Made by a program: the position numbers and the translations under genes
Origin: Saprospiraceae bacterium
Lineage (GTDB): Bacteria; Bacteroidota; Bacteroidia; Chitinophagales; Saprospiraceae
Length of the DNA: 64,000 nt
Reading direction: 5' to 3'
NCBI GenBank assembly: GCA_016706365.1
Contig: JADJJU010000003.1
Location: 320,439 to 384,438, forward strand
Shown here: positions 16,152 through 25,926 of the stretch, in pieces
Position numbering within the stretch: the stretch's first letter is position 1
Layout: each line of letters starts with the position of its first letter
The notes under the pieces: generated by a model
Told to the model about the DNA's origin: nothing
Seen by the model: the letters and a program-made list of their open reading frames with translations, nothing else
Databases searched by the model: none

Positions 16152-17687
16152 ATGAACAAAGTAACACATATCAATATTGGAGGGCTTCCTTTCATCATGA
16201 ATGAGGATGCATATATATTCCTTCAACAGTATTTTGATTCGATCACTGCCCACTTCCAGCTCTCTGAGGGCTCTGAGGAGATAGTAGCAGACATCGAGGC
16301 CAGAATCGCTGAATTATTGAATGAGAAAAAAGGAGCTCGTCAGATTGTTGAGATTGAAGATGTGCAATTTGCTATAAATATTATGGGTCGTCCTGAAGAC
16401 TTCGGAGCGGATCCGATAGAGGAGACTAAGGAGAGTAACACCGGAAATAGGAAGGATACCGGATTCAATCCAGGCAAACGTCTCTACAAAAATCCTGATG
16501 ATAAAATCGTAGCAGGTGTGTGTTCCGGACTATCTATATATCTGGGAATCAAAGACCCGGTCTGGATGAGATTGCTTTTTGGTCTGCTGGCAGTAGTCGG
16601 TGGCGGCTCAGGTATACCGATTTACTTCATTCTGATGTTTATCCTTAAAGACGCAAAGACACCCAAGGAAAAGCTGGAAATGAAAGGAGATCCGATCAAT
16701 CTGGAATCTCTGGTCAACACGATGGGAACAGAATTCAAAAACCTGGGCGAGCAGTTCAAGGATTTCGGAAAAAAAAATGCAGACGGATCTACGACCCAAG
16801 CCTCTGAATTGGGAACCTCCCTACAGGAAGGGTTTTCTGTCGTAGGACAGAATCTGGAATCTTTCTTCAGGAGTGTAGCGAGAGCATTGAGGCCAATCAT
16901 ATATATTTTAGGTGGGGTTATAATATTCGCACTGATTATCTTATGGTCCACTATCTTGTTTTCAGCTTTCCAAAGCGGAGAAACGATCAGGATGTTCTTA
17001 CCTGCCTCTACATGGGAAAGCATGTTTGCGATCTTCAGTATTCTCCTGCTGGTATTATTACCAATAATGTCCATCGGACTAAGCGTCACACAGACTTTTT
17101 TCAGAGTAAGTATTAAGCCAATTTGGTATGGAGCTATCTGGGGATTATGGACATTGAATATAGTAGGGATGACATTTCTGGCTAAAAATATTTCTAAGAG
17201 TTACAGATCTGAAGCTAGTGTTGAAATACCATTTCAGCTGAAGGAAGCAGTAACAGGAACTTATGTTGTAGCTCCCTTGTCTTTGGATGGCCAGAACAGG
17301 AGAAGTATCGAAGTAGGAGATCTATCGCTTGAAAGAGATGCTATTACCTTAGAATTTCTGGATATTGAAGTCGGACGCTCCGAATCGGATAAAATAGAAT
17401 TTATAGTTCAAAAAAGCAGTTCAGGCGAATCTGATGAACAAGCTGAAGCTTTTGCGAAAGCAATTAATTATGAAATCGTCCAGCAAGGAGATACGCTTAT
17501 GGTTCCTGATTTTCAGCAAGTAATAAAAGGGCAGAAGTTTAGCAATCAGAGAGTTGAATTGAAGATCCTTATTCCAAACGGAAAGCAGCTGAAATTTGCG
17601 GAAGAGATAGGTAATCTGAAGTTCATCACAGATGTAGGAGGAGAATTTATAAGCTCATACAAACTTGAAGGAAAGTGCTACAAATGA
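16152..17687 (+). CDS. PspC domain-containing envelope protein
   Basis: A 511-residue membrane protein. An N-terminal soluble part (HINIGGLPFIMNEDAY, then IEARIAELLNEK; residues 1-90) precedes the PspC domain at about 112-175 (DKIVAGVCSGLSIYLGI, DPVWMRLLFGLL). Three further hydrophobic segments lie at about 245-265, 290-310 and 325-345, and a C-terminal beta-rich domain (about 360-505) is probably periplasmic. PspC proteins take part in phage-shock-type envelope stress responses. Together with PadR it forms a two-gene operon ended by a hairpin at 17772-17814. Confidence 0.88.
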   Translation: MNKVTHINIGGLPFIMNEDAYIFLQQYFDSITAHFQLSEGSEEIVADIEARIAELLNEKKGARQIVEIEDVQFAINIMGRPEDFGADPIEETKESNTGNRKDTGFNPGKRLYKNPDDKIVAGVCSGLSIYLGIKDPVWMRLLFGLLAVVGGGSGIPIYFILMFILKDAKTPKEKLEMKGDPINLESLVNTMGTEFKNLGEQFKDFGKKNADGSTTQASELGTSLQEGFSVVGQNLESFFRSVARALRPIIYILGGVIIFALIILWSTILFSAFQSGETIRMFLPASTWESMFAIFSILLLVLLPIMSIGLSVTQTFFRVSIKPIWYGAIWGLWTLNIVGMTFLAKNISKSYRSEASVEIPFQLKEAVTGTYVVAPLSLDGQNRRSIEVGDLSLERDAITLEFLDIEVGRSESDKIEFIVQKSSSGESDEQAEAFAKAINYEIVQQGDTLMVPDFQQVIKGQKFSNQRVELKILIPNGKQLKFAEEIGNLKFITDVGGEFISSYKLEGKCYK

Positions 17688-17771
17688 CTGAAAATGGTAT
17701 AGTAATAAATACCATTGAAGATAAAAATACGACCACGACAGAGGATTAGTTAATTTAAACTATGGAAACGG

Positions 17772-17814
17772 AAATCCCTTTCTTTGCAACAGTGCGAAGA
17801 GGGGATTTTTTTTT
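17772..17814 (+). terminator. rho-independent terminator of the padR-pspC operon
   Basis: The arms AAATCCCTTTCTTTGC and GCGAAGAGGGGATTT pair with small bulges around a short loop, and a run of nine T residues follows. It lies 85 bases after the pspC stop on the plus strand. Confidence 0.7.
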
Positions 17815-18303
17815 GGAGACAATTCGCGGTTAGGTAAAAAGTAAGAGAATAGGAGGGGAGAAGTTGAAGAGTATAGAAAACAGCCTGTTTTGAGTTTAGA
17901 GTGTGCTCGTAGGTGGAGGCTACTTCGAGAAGGTGTGGAAAACAGCGGTTAGCTTTTGGCCATTGGCGAACAGCCGGAAGAACGTTAGGGTCGCACTCGT
18001 AAACGCAAGCTATGCACGGGAATGTTCCTTGCTGTTGGCCAATAGCAGTTGAAAGTCTGGCGCAGGGGTGCACATAATTCACTTTTTTCCAACGGATGAG
18101 ACTTTTGAAATAATAGATGTCAAAAATGTCACCTTTTGCCGGAGGCAAAACGCGTCACCTTGCGAGCGCAGCGAAGCAAGACGTCAATCGTCCTATGGAC
18201 TACAGACTGTTATGAGTTGAAGCAAAATAGCCAAAACAGCCTTTGTGAGTGAGAGTGGGTTCGTAGCTGGAAGCTACTTCGGGCATTGTGTCACTTGATT
18301 GTC
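17815..18303. repeat. intergenic region with two degenerate copies of a ~60-base block
   Basis: No gene is visible. Two related blocks occur at about 17877-17940 and 18231-18292. Both begin AAACAGCCT, contain a G/T-rich segment with GAG and GTG words, and then the hairpin-like CGTAGGTGGAGGCTACTTCG or CGTAGCTGGAAGCTACTTCG. Between them lies TTGCCGGAGGCAAA and the GC-rich GCGAGCGCAGCGAAGC. The region looks like dispersed repeat debris. Confidence 0.55.
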
Positions 18304-19356
18304 CTAAAACATCGGACACAGCGAATCTTCGTTTTCATATTCTCCGAAGTAGGAGACAGAAAGTTCGAAGGCGCCGCGGGTACGGCCATAGGTGGCAAGC
18401 GAACTAAGCGTTAAATCATAGCTCATCCCGATGACAAGATTGTCATATCCATAGCCGACAAGGAATCCAAGCATGTCTGTGGACCAGCTGGTAGCATTGT
18501 TTGCTAAACGTAAGTAAGTTCCCAGGTATAGTGTGTGCAATTCGTATTCAAGGAAGTAGAATTTGAAATTAACTCCTACCTGAGCCAGTTGATTAGGTCC
18601 TTGCATTGCAGCGAGCACCCTTGGCTGGATATCCAGAAATTCAGAAACTGGAATCACTGAGGCCAGATGGAAAGAAATTCTTGCTGGCAATTTATAACTT
18701 ACTCCTCTAATGTTAACTGCATCATTTGGGTCTTTGAAGAAGAATGAATTTTCCGGACCAAGGAAATTATGAAGGGCAATTCCGGCATAAATAGCGGTAT
18801 TTTTTTTAGGAGCATAGATATAATTCAATCCGGCAGCCATATTGACATGAGCAATATTATTTTCTGGCAGTAATTCCAGTGTTGGTAATGTATATCCATC
18901 TATACCATTGAACTGATCCTGGAAATTGATTTTGGAAAAATTGACACTTCTTTGGTTCATTCCAATTTGAATTCCCGCTCCTAAATATTGAGATCTTGAA
19001 TTGTCCAGTGATTTGTGATAGGCACCCGCGAGATACATTTGATTGAGGGTGTACTCCAAAATTCCTGAGCGATCTGTCTGGAAAATAATACTCCCGGAGA
19101 AAAAATCCTTATTAATTCCTTTGGGATCAACGTCAAAGCGGAGGTCCAGTCCCAATCCATAAGTTCTGAATGGTTCATCCACGACAGAACGCCATTGCTC
19201 TCTATGAATGGCGGATACTCTGTATTTTCCATCATAAGTGCCTGATAATGCAGGATTAAGACTTACTGGTAGTGCATAGAATTGGGAAAATACAGCATCC
19301 TGGCTAAATGCTAAAGTGCTGAGAAACAATATATATACAAGTATCTGGTATCTCAT
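18304..19356 (-). CDS. PorP/SprF family type IX secretion system outer membrane protein
   Basis: A 350-residue outer membrane protein with a signal peptide (MRYQILVYILFLSTLAFSQ). DAVFSQFYALPVSLNPALSG is the diagnostic start of the PorP/SprF family, and amphipathic strands of a beta-barrel fill the rest. Family members assist T9SS-dependent secretion and cell-surface attachment of cargo proteins, often paired with large adhesins. None lies directly next to it here, but a T9SS-sorted protein is encoded at 22-25.6 kb. Confidence 0.9.
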   Translation of the reverse strand: MRYQILVYILFLSTLAFSQDAVFSQFYALPVSLNPALSGTYDGKYRVSAIHREQWRSVVDEPFRTYGLGLDLRFDVDPKGINKDFFSGSIIFQTDRSGILEYTLNQMYLAGAYHKSLDNSRSQYLGAGIQIGMNQRSVNFSKINFQDQFNGIDGYTLPTLELLPENNIAHVNMAAGLNYIYAPKKNTAIYAGIALHNFLGPENSFFFKDPNDAVNIRGVSYKLPARISFHLASVIPVSEFLDIQPRVLAAMQGPNQLAQVGVNFKFYFLEYELHTLYLGTYLRLANNATSWSTDMLGFLVGYGYDNLVIGMSYDLTLSSLATYGRTRGAFELSVSYFGEYENEDSLCPMF

Positions 19357-19437
19357 ATGAGTTTATATAGTGGATGCGGACTTCAAGAAAACAATATTTT
19401 AACTTAAAAATTGTGTCTTTAGAATTTCATAATCCAC

Positions 19438-20799
19438 TTAAAGAACATGCTGTATCAGGTCGTATTTAGATATAATATGGTATTTTCCTGTAGCATCCTT
19501 AGTCATGACAGCTGGAATTTCACGGGAAATATATTTGTTCAGTGAACGGCATAAGGTCTCAGGAGTAACCTCAGGAAATGGCTCAGCCATGATCTGAGAA
19601 ACTGGTTCGGTGAGTTCTCCCTTTGCAGGATTAAGAATGTATTCCAACAATACAGATTCAGAAAGTGATCCAATGATCTCATCACCTTTCATTACCGGCA
19701 ACTGGGACAAATCCAATTCCTTCATCAGGTCCAGAGCTTTATGAATGGTTTCGTTGGATTGAATAGAAACCAGCTCGTCTTTACCTCTCATGTTGATCAA
19801 ATCCCTGACTTTCAAGTCCTTTTCCAGAAATCCACGTTCACGCATCCATTCGTCATTATATACTTTGCCCACATAGCGGCTACCGTGGTCATGAAGAATG
19901 ATTACGACAACATCACCTTCTTTAAACATGTCTTTCATCTGTAACATCCCGGCAACTGCTGTTCCTGCAGAATATCCCATAAATAGTCCTTCTTCTCTTG
20001 CAAGCCTTCTTGCCATTAGTGCGCCATCCTTATCTGTTACCTTTGTGAAGTAGTCAATCGTCTTGAAATCTACATTGGCCGGGATGATATCTTCTCCAAC
20101 ACCTCCAGTGATGTATGGATATATTTCAGCTTCATCAAATTCGCCGGTCTCATGAAACTTTTTAAGGACAGAACCATAAACATCTACACCGAGTATTTTA
20201 ATGTTCGGATTTTGCTCTTTAAGGTACCTGCCTGTTCCGGAGATTGTTCCACCTGTGCCTACTGTTGCAATCAGGTGAGTAATCTTTCCATCGGTTTGTT
20301 TCCAGATTTCAGGCCCTGTTGACTCGTAATGAGCTTCGGAATTGGCGAGATTATCGTATTGATTAAACCAAAATGAGTTTGGAATTTCTTTGCTGAGTCT
20401 TTCTGCTACTGAATAATAGGATCTCGGATCAGTAGGTTCAACATTGGTAGGACATACTATTACTTCTGCACCAAAAGCTTTAAGAATATCAACTTTTTCC
20501 TTTGATTGCTTATCGCTGGTGGTGAAGATACATTTATAACCTCTCACTACTCCGGCAAGTGCGAGGCCCATGCCCGTATTACCTGAGGTACATTCAATGA
20601 TTGTTCCACCCGGTTTTATTTTACCGTTTTTTTCAGCTTCTTCCAGCATTTTCAGTGCCATTCTGTCTTTGATGGAGTGGCCGGGATTGTATGTTTCCAT
20701 TTTAGCCAGGACGAGGGCAGGAATGCCTTTCGAAATATGGTTCAATTTAATAAGAGGCGTATTGCCTATTGTCTCAAGGACATTGTTAGAATACTGCAT
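19438..20799 (-). CDS. cystathionine beta-synthase-type PLP enzyme with C-terminal CBS pair
   Basis: A 453-residue fold-type II PLP enzyme. NPGHSIKDR carries the PLP lysine (Lys44), SGNTGMGLA is the substrate loop and VGTGGTISGTGRYLKE binds the phosphate. Residues about 335-453 form two CBS motifs (VRDLINMRGKDELVSI; VSQIMAEPFPEVTPE), which sets it apart from plain cysteine synthase. It makes cystathionine from serine and homocysteine or works as an O-acetylserine sulfhydrylase variant; the CBS pair suggests adenosine-ligand control. It is a single gene facing the LysM-protein gene on the same strand. Confidence 0.9.
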   Translation of the reverse strand: MQYSNNVLETIGNTPLIKLNHISKGIPALVLAKMETYNPGHSIKDRMALKMLEEAEKNGKIKPGGTIIECTSGNTGMGLALAGVVRGYKCIFTTSDKQSKEKVDILKAFGAEVIVCPTNVEPTDPRSYYSVAERLSKEIPNSFWFNQYDNLANSEAHYESTGPEIWKQTDGKITHLIATVGTGGTISGTGRYLKEQNPNIKILGVDVYGSVLKKFHETGEFDEAEIYPYITGGVGEDIIPANVDFKTIDYFTKVTDKDGALMARRLAREEGLFMGYSAGTAVAGMLQMKDMFKEGDVVVIILHDHGSRYVGKVYNDEWMRERGFLEKDLKVRDLINMRGKDELVSIQSNETIHKALDLMKELDLSQLPVMKGDEIIGSLSESVLLEYILNPAKGELTEPVSQIMAEPFPEVTPETLCRSLNKYISREIPAVMTKDATGKYHIISKYDLIQHVL

Positions 20800-20862
20800 A
20801 ATAAATATCGATGTTCAATTTGGCCGCAAAGTTAATCAAGTCTTGGAGACCTGCCTCAATTT

Positions 20863-21681
20863 TTATTGCTCAAGTACTTCCACTTTAATTTTGGCGAAGA
20901 ACCTGGCATCTAAAATCCCCAGACTTTTTGCCACTTCCGGCGACACGACAATAATAACTTCTTTTGGATAGGTTTTAGGCGGAATATTGCCGATCACTTT
21001 GGCATAGACTGTTTTTCTAAACATAGGATTAGTCACTGCAACTATAGAATTAATGGGAGCTGACTCATGCAATACAAACATGCCAGATCCCGGATCTGTG
21101 TCTTTGAACCAAAGTCCTACACCGGTCTGATCTTTAAATACCTTCTTTGCAGCCCTATACTCAAATTTTTCTTTCATGGTACTGCCGATTGAAGCAGTGT
21201 GTTCTTCTATAGGTTCAGGTTCTTCAACATTTTCAGCTGAAAAGTAGCCTAAAAGTAACCTCTCACCAATATTGAGATTGGTATTTTCTTTATGATTGAG
21301 AAGCATTAAAATTTCTTCTTTCACTCCCAGATATACACGTGCAATTCTGAACATATTTTCCTGAGGCTTAACTTCATAATAAACAGGAAATGCCTTATCA
21401 TCCAATTTCTGCTGAGTAATTTGACTCTTTAAAATGGGAATAAAAATCTCCTCACCCAAACGAAGTGAGCCATTTTCAAGCGCTGGATTTGCCGCCAATA
21501 AAGCAACGGCGGATACTCCATATTGTTTGGATAATTTGTAAACAGTCAAACCTGGCTCGACCGATGTTTCAATAAAAAAACTGCTTCCTGAATAAGAAAC
21601 GAGGAGCTCAGAATGTGATGATTGAGACCATGCACAGATATGCAAGCTTAAAAATAAGTAAGTAAACACCCTCTTTTTCAT
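20863..21681 (-). CDS. secreted LysM domain protein with RlpA/DPBB-like C-terminus
   Basis: A 272-residue exported protein with signal peptide (MKKRVFTYLFLSLHICAWSQ). Two LysM-like repeats bind peptidoglycan: VEPGLTVYKLSKQYGVS (about 42-85) and VKPQENMFRIARVYLGV (about 103-145). Following a charged linker, residues about 180-272 have the DPBB-like sequence GVGLWFKDTD, then FVLHESAPINSIVAVTNP and VYAKVIGNIPP, the pattern of Bacteroidota RlpA-like septal or cell-wall proteins. Its exact enzymatic activity, if any, is not clear. Confidence 0.85.
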   Translation of the reverse strand: MKKRVFTYLFLSLHICAWSQSSHSELLVSYSGSSFFIETSVEPGLTVYKLSKQYGVSAVALLAANPALENGSLRLGEEIFIPILKSQITQQKLDDKAFPVYYEVKPQENMFRIARVYLGVKEEILMLLNHKENTNLNIGERLLLGYFSAENVEEPEPIEEHTASIGSTMKEKFEYRAAKKVFKDQTGVGLWFKDTDPGSGMFVLHESAPINSIVAVTNPMFRKTVYAKVIGNIPPKTYPKEVIIVVSPEVAKSLGILDARFFAKIKVEVLEQ

Positions 21682-22059
21682 TTCTGCAACTTAATGGTAT
21701 GACGCAAAATTAATAATACATTTTGAATAATTGTAATATATTATTATTAATCCTTTTTTGCTGCATTGAAACGGAGTGTAAGTTTCTCTTATTGTATTAG
21801 CGTGTTCTGCTAATTATAATATTTACAAATCTGCTGTATATGCAAGGATTTGCATTTGGTGTTTTTAGATGAATATCAGTACTTTAGTAAAGATAAAACC
21901 AGGTTATGATAATTTAAATGAAGTGATTTAACTTCGAATGAACACAATTTACTGCCTATTTTTCTTTATGCAAAAAACCAAAGAAATCATCTCCTCGTAG
22001 ATCCACGGTATACCCTTTCTGATAAAAACTAGATTTTGATCACTATAAATTCCTAATTA
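21682..22059. other. intergenic region upstream of the DUF4394 gene
   Basis: About 380 AT-rich bases between divergent genes. I see no terminator, tRNA or long inverted repeat, and no convincing TAnnTTTG promoter element at a suitable position. It must contain the promoters of both flanking genes. Confidence 0.5.
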
Positions 22060-25000
22060 ATGAGAACAGCAAAACACTTTCGACTATTATTTTTTTTTCG
22101 TATTTCTTTTTGGCTTGCAATCAGTAGAACTGAATGCTCAAAAAATATACGGGTATTCTGATGGAAATCTCATCTCCTTTGATTTGCAGGCTCCTCAAAC
22201 CGTAACCACTATCGGCGCCATTTCAGGTCTCCCTGCTGATACAGAATTGTTAGGTATGGATTTTAGGCCAAACACTGGTGAGTTATTTGCCTTGAGCGCC
22301 AACAAATCATCCGGATCCTCTTTTTTAGTAAAACTAAATTTGCTAAATGGAGCAGCATCAACACTTGGAACAGGTTTTATGCTTGAGTATGGAGAAGGTT
22401 CTACCGGGTTTGATTTTAATCCAACTGTGGACAGAATTAGAGTGGTCACTTCACATGGTTATAATTACAGACTGAATCCAATAAGTGGGGGACTCCAAGT
22501 GCAAGATGGTGATTTGTCTTATGCATCTTCTGATGTGAATAGTAGCGTGCTGCCCAGAGTTGTTTCATGTGCATACACAAACAGTTACATTGGGTCTACC
22601 TCAACCACATTGTATAATTATGATGCAGGGATCAATGTCCTGGTATCTCAAATTCCACCAAATGATGGGGTACTTAACACAATTGGATCTTCAAATTTAT
22701 CTTTTGATTCAACAGCTATCATTGACATGGATATTTTGGCCGGACCTCCCGGAATGCCTAATACGGCAATTATGGTGGCTACAGCCGACAGATTTGGAAG
22801 CAGTCAACTTTACTCTATTGACCTGACATCAGGTGCCACTGCACTTTTGGGCAATGTTGGGTTACCAACTGCTATTGAAATGATATCCTTTCAAATTGAA
22901 AGAAATGTCCCGCCAACTGTTAATGGAGAATTGGTTTATGCTTTGAATTCAAATGGAATACTATTATCCTTTGATTCAGAAAATCCGGAAATAATAAGAA
23001 GTAGTACTCCGCTGAGCGGTCTGGCTGCAGGACAGGCTCTGGTGGGAGTGGATTTTCGTCCTAATACTGGCGAACTTTGGGGCTTGGGATACAACAGAAG
23101 TGACGGCAGCTCCAGGCTGTATATAGTCAATCCTTCAACAGGTGTAGCAACTGCACAGGGTTCAGGTACCTTTAATCTTGACCTGGGCACTAATAGGTCC
23201 ATCAGTTTTGATTTTAATCCCGCTGTGGATCGAATCAGAGTTATAGGGGCAAATGGAAATAATTATCGCCTTAATCCATTGAATGGATCACTTGCTGCGA
23301 CGGATGGTCAAATAAAATATGCTACCGGTGATGCTAATGAAGGCAAAATTCCAAGCGTCGTTGCAGCTGCATATACCAACAGTTATCTTGCTTCTTCTTC
23401 AACAAGTCTTTATGCATATGATGCTTTTTCAAATGTACTTGCACTTCAAAATCCACCAAATGATGGAATTTTGAATACTATTGGAGGAAGTGGTTTGAAC
23501 GCTGACCCGTCAAGTGCCACATTTGATATGGATATCTATTATGATGCTGAAAATCAAAGTAATACAGCTTATTTCACAGCAGAACAAGGCGGAAGCTCAG
23601 ATAAATTATATACTATCAATTTACAGAATGGTCAGCTTACTGAGCTAGGTTTTATTGGAAATGGAATTGCAATTTCGAAAATTACAGTTTTTATAGACCG
23701 ATCCTTTCCTCCTAATATCACAGGTCGTTTGATTTATGGTATTACTCAAAACAACTATTTATTCAATTTTGATTCAGAAAGACCTGAGACAATCAGGGAA
23801 TTAAAATTATTAACCGGGATTGAAGCAGGGCAGATGCTAGCCGGAGCTGATTTCAGACCCAATACAGGTGAGCTTTGGGTTCTGGGTTATAATACTACAA
23901 CATCTAAAGCAAGATTGTATACCGCAGATCTTAGCACAGGAGCATTAGCTACTGCAGGCATGGCTGAGATTGATTTGGATTTGGGTGATGGATCCGGGAT
24001 TGGATTTGATTTTAATCCAACTGTGGATCGGATCAGAGTGGTTTCTTCAGCTGGAAAAAACTACAGACTCAATCCAATAACCGGAGGACTGGCAGCCAAT
24101 GATGGGAATCTAAAGTATGCAACAGGAGATATCAATGAAAATGAAACTCCAACAATAACATCAGCTGCTTACTCAAATAGTTATATCGGAAGTACAAGTA
24201 CCGGATTGTTTGTTTTTGATGCAGCTAAAGGAAATATAGCTTTTCAAAATCCTCCAAATGACGGAACTTTAAACACGGTTGGATCGGCAGGACTAAATAT
24301 AAATCCGGGTATGTTACACACAAGCATGGATGCATATCAGAATCCATCTACCGGTGCCAACACTTTTCTTCTTGCTGCAAAGCCAGCGGGTTCTACATTT
24401 GATGAACTATATAATGTCAATACCAGCTCAGGGGCTATCACAAGAATAGGACGAATTGGACCAGCTTTATCAGTCAGGGCATTGTCAGCGTTTATCGATC
24501 GAAGTGTACCGGCTGAATTTGAAGGACCCCTTGCATACGGGCTTACTTCCAATAATAATTTGGTCACATTTGATACTGAAAATCCTGAAATCATTCGGGC
24601 TGTGAAAGGAACTGCGGGGATAAAGGCGGGCGAAAGGATAGTCGGAATTGATTTCAGACCAGCAACGTCCCGATTATTTGCTTTGGGCTATAATGCAACT
24701 GCTCAAACAGCTTCCATTTACACAATAGATACTTTATCAGGTGCTTTAACAATTGTTGGAGCAGGTGACATTAGTATGAATCTTGGAAATGGAATTGTGG
24801 GTTTTGATTTCAATCCTGTTGTTGACAGGCTTAGAGTAGTGAGTCAGAATGGCAACAACTACAGAATACACCCTGAGACAGGTGTATTAGTTGCTACTGA
24901 CGGAGTTCTTGCATATGCTTCAGGAGATACAAACAATGGTGCTACTCCAAATATTGTCACAGGTGCCTATTCTCAAAGCTTCAATACCACTACTGCCACG

Positions 25001-25594
25001 ACATTATATAATATAGATGCCTCACTGAATATTCTGGTAACTCAGGTTCCGCCTAATGATGGTATCCTGAATACGATAGGAGGTCTGGGAGTTAACAGTA
25101 ATCCTGCAGATCCGTCAATTGGGCTGGATATCTATTATGACCTGACAGAGAAACTGGATTTTGGTTATGTTGTTCTGAATCCGGGTTCTTCAAACTTTGA
25201 TCGCCTTTTCACAATTGATTTGGCCGATGGAAGTTTAGCAGAAACCGGAAGAGTAGGGCAGGGGATAGCTTTGATTGATATTGCAATCGCCATAGATTCA
25301 GTATTTAATAGCTCCACCAGGGAATTTACAGACAATAGTATACCTGTAAGCATAATGCCCAATCCCGGAAATGAATTCTTCACAATTCTGTATGATGAAT
25401 TGACAGCCGGCCATATAGAAGTTACTGTATTTGATCTCAATGGGAAATTAATGCTAGATTCCGGACTATTAATTTCAGACATCAAAGGACAGTCTACAAT
25501 ATCAACTCATGAACTTCCGGCTGGGATGTATATTGTAAAAGTCAAAAACGCACAGCAAAGAATCAGAACCTCTAAATGGATAAAAACTGAGTAA
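22060..25594 (+). CDS. secreted protein with four DUF4394 repeats and a T9SS sorting domain (signal peptide out of frame at a poly-T run)
   Basis: The long frame encodes four repeats of about 266 residues, each with the DUF4394 words DFRPNTGEL, FDFNPTVDRIRVV, NYRLNP and PPNDG. The PPNDG codons lie near 22653, 23452, 24251 and 25049. The last 75 residues (IPVSIMPNPGNEFF to the end) form a T9SS type A sorting domain, so the product is secreted by T9SS. The ATG at 22060 begins a signal peptide, MRTAKHFRLLFFF, in another frame. Removing one T from the nine-T run at 22090-22098 joins it to VFLFGLQSVELNAQ and the mature protein. The only in-frame start otherwise is TTG 22115, which lacks the export signal. 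Confidence 0.82.
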
Positions 25595-25621
25595 ATTGTT
25601 ATATTAAATATTGAAATATGT

Positions 25622-25653
25622 AAAGCTGCCCCGAAAGGGCAGCTTTATTTTTT
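25622..25653 (+). terminator. rho-independent terminator after the DUF4394 gene
   Basis: Perfect ten-base arms AAAGCTGCCC and GGGCAGCTTT close a five-base loop, followed by ATTTTTTT. It lies 27 bases after the stop codon. Confidence 0.9.
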
Positions 25654-25926
25654 GCACATTAGAATACTATTAGAATAGAATGATATTGAGAGGTATGTGG
25701 AGGTTTATTGTTACATATGTAATATATTTGTCATATGTTTGAATAAATTTGTGTAGAAATCAGAAAAATTATACTTAAATTGCGGGCTTAAAGCAAATAG
25801 AAACCTTACGTAACAAATGTATATTGTTTCTCTTTCTAATAGGATTCTAAGACCAGTATTCGCATTGGAGTCAGAAAAATGTAATTCATTTGTATCGATT
25901 TTTAATTTATAACATATCACAAAACT
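25654..25926. other. AT-rich intergenic region before the haloperoxidase-like gene
   Basis: Together with the preceding terminator this makes a gap of about 330 bases. No gene or repeat is recognisable. The promoter of the downstream lipoprotein gene must lie here, but no clear -7 element could be chosen. Confidence 0.4.
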
